DNA of 64,000 nt from a virus. Shown here piece by piece: positions 62,694-64,000 of this stretch. The first letter of the stretch is position 1; each line of letters opens with the position of its first letter. Where the stretch lies: positions 1 through 64,000 of IMG/VR virus record IMGVR_UViG_3300045282_000227; one strand, given 5' to 3'. The position numbers were made by a program, and so were the translations under genes. The notes beneath the pieces were generated by a model that was not told the origin of the DNA, did not search any database, and saw only the letters and a list, made by a program, of their open reading frames with translations.

Positions 62694-64000
62694 ATGACCG
62701 CATCATTTGTAACATCTGCTAAACCCTTCCTGGCCGCTTTGATCAAGGACTCTTTGAGTTCTATCAGACCAGTCTCGCGTAAGGCAAGCACCGCATACAC
62801 GCAGGGAACCCATGTTACCAACGGTGGCAAACTGTATGTCGCATCGGTTGCCGGTACGACTGGTACGGGTGCAGGTCCGACGGCAGTGACCGGAACGAGT
62901 GTGGATGGAACGGTGACCTGGCTTGCGCTCGGAACCTATTCGACCACCGACTTCACGAACAACCTTTACCTGGGCGTTGGCAAGACGACCGCGTGGTCGA
63001 ACGAAGGTAGCCCGCCGAGCCCGTCTCTCGATCCACTCTCACAGAAGACAGTGAAGGGCGATCTGCTCTATCTCTTGCAACTCAGCGCCAACGACATCCG
63101 CCTCGGCATGATCAAGAATGTCTGGACGACCGGAACGATCTACTCACAGTACGATCCGTCCGTTGATCAGACGAGTTATCCGACTCCGAACTATGTCGTG
63201 GTCGGTGGTTCATTCGTATACAAGTGTTTGGATAATAACAATGGCGCAACCTCGACCGTTCAACCGTCTGGTACAAGCGCTTCGATTGCTGAGCTCGCAG
63301 ATGGTTATGTTTGGTTGTATATCGGCACCATTGCTAGCCAAGATTCGACGCGTTTCACGACCACGAATTTCTATCCGCTCCCAGCTCTGTCTGGACTGGC
63401 ACAGGCTGGGTCAATTTCGACATTCTCAAATGTCGTGACCTCGGCTGCAACATTCACGACCTCTGACACGATTGTGACTTCCGTCGTGGGCGATGGCTCG
63501 GGTGCACAGGCTGCAGTCAGAACCAATACCGTCTCAACCGCCGTCACGGTTACTGATATGTTCGCGGCCGCTCTCGGTACGAACTACTCGGACGCCTATG
63601 GTATCGCATACAAGAGTGGCGCAACAGGCACAGGTGCATTGGTGACTGTCAACATCACTTCTGGTGCAATCTCCTCGTACACAGTCGATGTAGGTGGATC
63701 GGGCTATGCCAATACCAACGGCGCGATCGTCCTCTTGATTGGCGACGGTACAGGTGGTGCAGCAGGCGCGGTCACAGTTTCTGGCGGCGTGGTCACAGGC
63801 GTAGCGAACATGACAGGTGGTACCGGATACACATGGGCCAAGGCCTTCGTGATCCCGGGCACCAAGGGTGCATTGGCACGAGCTGTCTTGGCTCCGTTGG
63901 GTGGACATGGTTCGAATCTGATCGAAGAACTCGGCGCTGGTCAGGTCTTGCTATCGAAGACTCTGGCAACCAGCCTAGGTGCTTATGTTCCGGTCGTATC
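62694..64000 (+). CDS. gp8: Baseplate wedge protein (T4 gp8-like), 3' end beyond the window
   Basis: Starts at ATG 62694 after ATCATAAGA; open to the end, at least 435 codons. The early part has DFTNNLYLGVGKTTAWSNEGSPPSP, typical of gp8-like proteins of T4 relatives, and APLGGHGSNLIEELGAGQVLLSKTL near residue 400 (gp8 family PxGGHGxxxxxELG). GSGY units (VGGSGYANTNGAIVLL, TGGTGYTWAKA) resemble those in the preceding gene. Truncated by the window. Confidence 0.75.
   Translation, partial: MTASFVTSAKPFLAALIKDSLSSIRPVSRKASTAYTQGTHVTNGGKLYVASVAGTTGTGAGPTAVTGTSVDGTVTWLALGTYSTTDFTNNLYLGVGKTTAWSNEGSPPSPSLDPLSQKTVKGDLLYLLQLSANDIRLGMIKNVWTTGTIYSQYDPSVDQTSYPTPNYVVVGGSFVYKCLDNNNGATSTVQPSGTSASIAELADGYVWLYIGTIASQDSTRFTTTNFYPLPALSGLAQAGSISTFSNVVTSAATFTTSDTIVTSVVGDGSGAQAAVRTNTVSTAVTVTDMFAAALGTNYSDAYGIAYKSGATGTGALVTVNITSGAISSYTVDVGGSGYANTNGAIVLLIGDGTGGAAGAVTVSGGVVTGVANMTGGTGYTWAKAFVIPGTKGALARAVLAPLGGHGSNLIEELGAGQVLLSKTLATSLGAYVPVV

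Noticed and set aside
1-64000. CRISPR arrays, transposons or integrase/attachment sites
   Set aside because: No regularly spaced repeats, transposase or integrase motifs or terminal inverted repeats were seen. The only mobile genes are the GIY-YIG endonucleases.

Overview
This window is a contiguous piece of the genome of a large, strictly lytic-looking tailed phage with a contractile, T4-type tail. The sequence shows homologues of T4 tail tube gp19, head completion protein gp4, tube cap gp48, wedge gp53, hub gp27, spike gp5, PAAR tip, wedge gp25, wedge gp6 and an incomplete gp8-like protein, plus T4-style RNA repair enzymes (Pnk, Rnl1). It also has T4-like late promoter cores (TAAATA). The host is not identifiable from the sequence. 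A lipoprotein with a lipobox, a SleB-type wall hydrolase and sigma70-like promoters suggest a Gram-negative bacterium. Gene content (NAD salvage, many tiny overlapping genes, several tRNAs) resembles the giant T4-related phages of proteobacteria; that placement is inference.

Layout. 1-1520: a tRNA cluster (Leu, Ser, an atypical one, Arg, Leu, Glu; a Thr tRNA follows at 5511) with two small genes. 1535-5501: a GIY-YIG endonuclease, a frameshifted gene and an NAD+ salvage block (NadM-Nudix and NadV). 5600-27000: roughly 60 small, tightly packed plus-strand genes, mostly with 1-14 base start/stop overlaps. Among them are an RNase H-like YkuK protein, a ParB-like protein, two metallophosphoesterases, a nucleotidyltransferase, a cupin, polynucleotide kinase, a DUF932 protein, a macro-like protein, ThyX, a SLOG/YspA protein, a NADAR protein, a QueD-like protein and a SprT-like metallopeptidase. 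This block is punctuated by TTGAC(A/T)-N17-TATCAT type promoters. 27056-28693: an Rnl5-like RNA ligase convergent with two minus-strand genes. 28748-35333: fibre and adhesin genes. 35429-41553: SleB endolysin, Rnl1, a YqhA membrane protein, a lipoprotein and further small genes. 41518-43665: a minus-strand block with a GIY-YIG-like protein, gp19, an unassigned structural protein and gp4. 43714-64000: baseplate and surface proteins on the plus strand, interrupted by two related free-standing homing endonucleases.

How the genes may work together. NadV and NadM can rebuild NAD+ from nicotinamide, while the Nudix domain, macro-like, SLOG and NADAR proteins act on, or are suspected to act on, ADP-ribose compounds. 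Together they look like a counter-defence set against NAD-consuming and ADP-ribosylating immunity. Pnk and two RNA ligases, with phage tRNAs, make a tRNA repair set. Two promoter classes are visible: host-type early promoters and T4-like late ones. In both classes several start codons sit where the transcript should begin, so several messages look leaderless.
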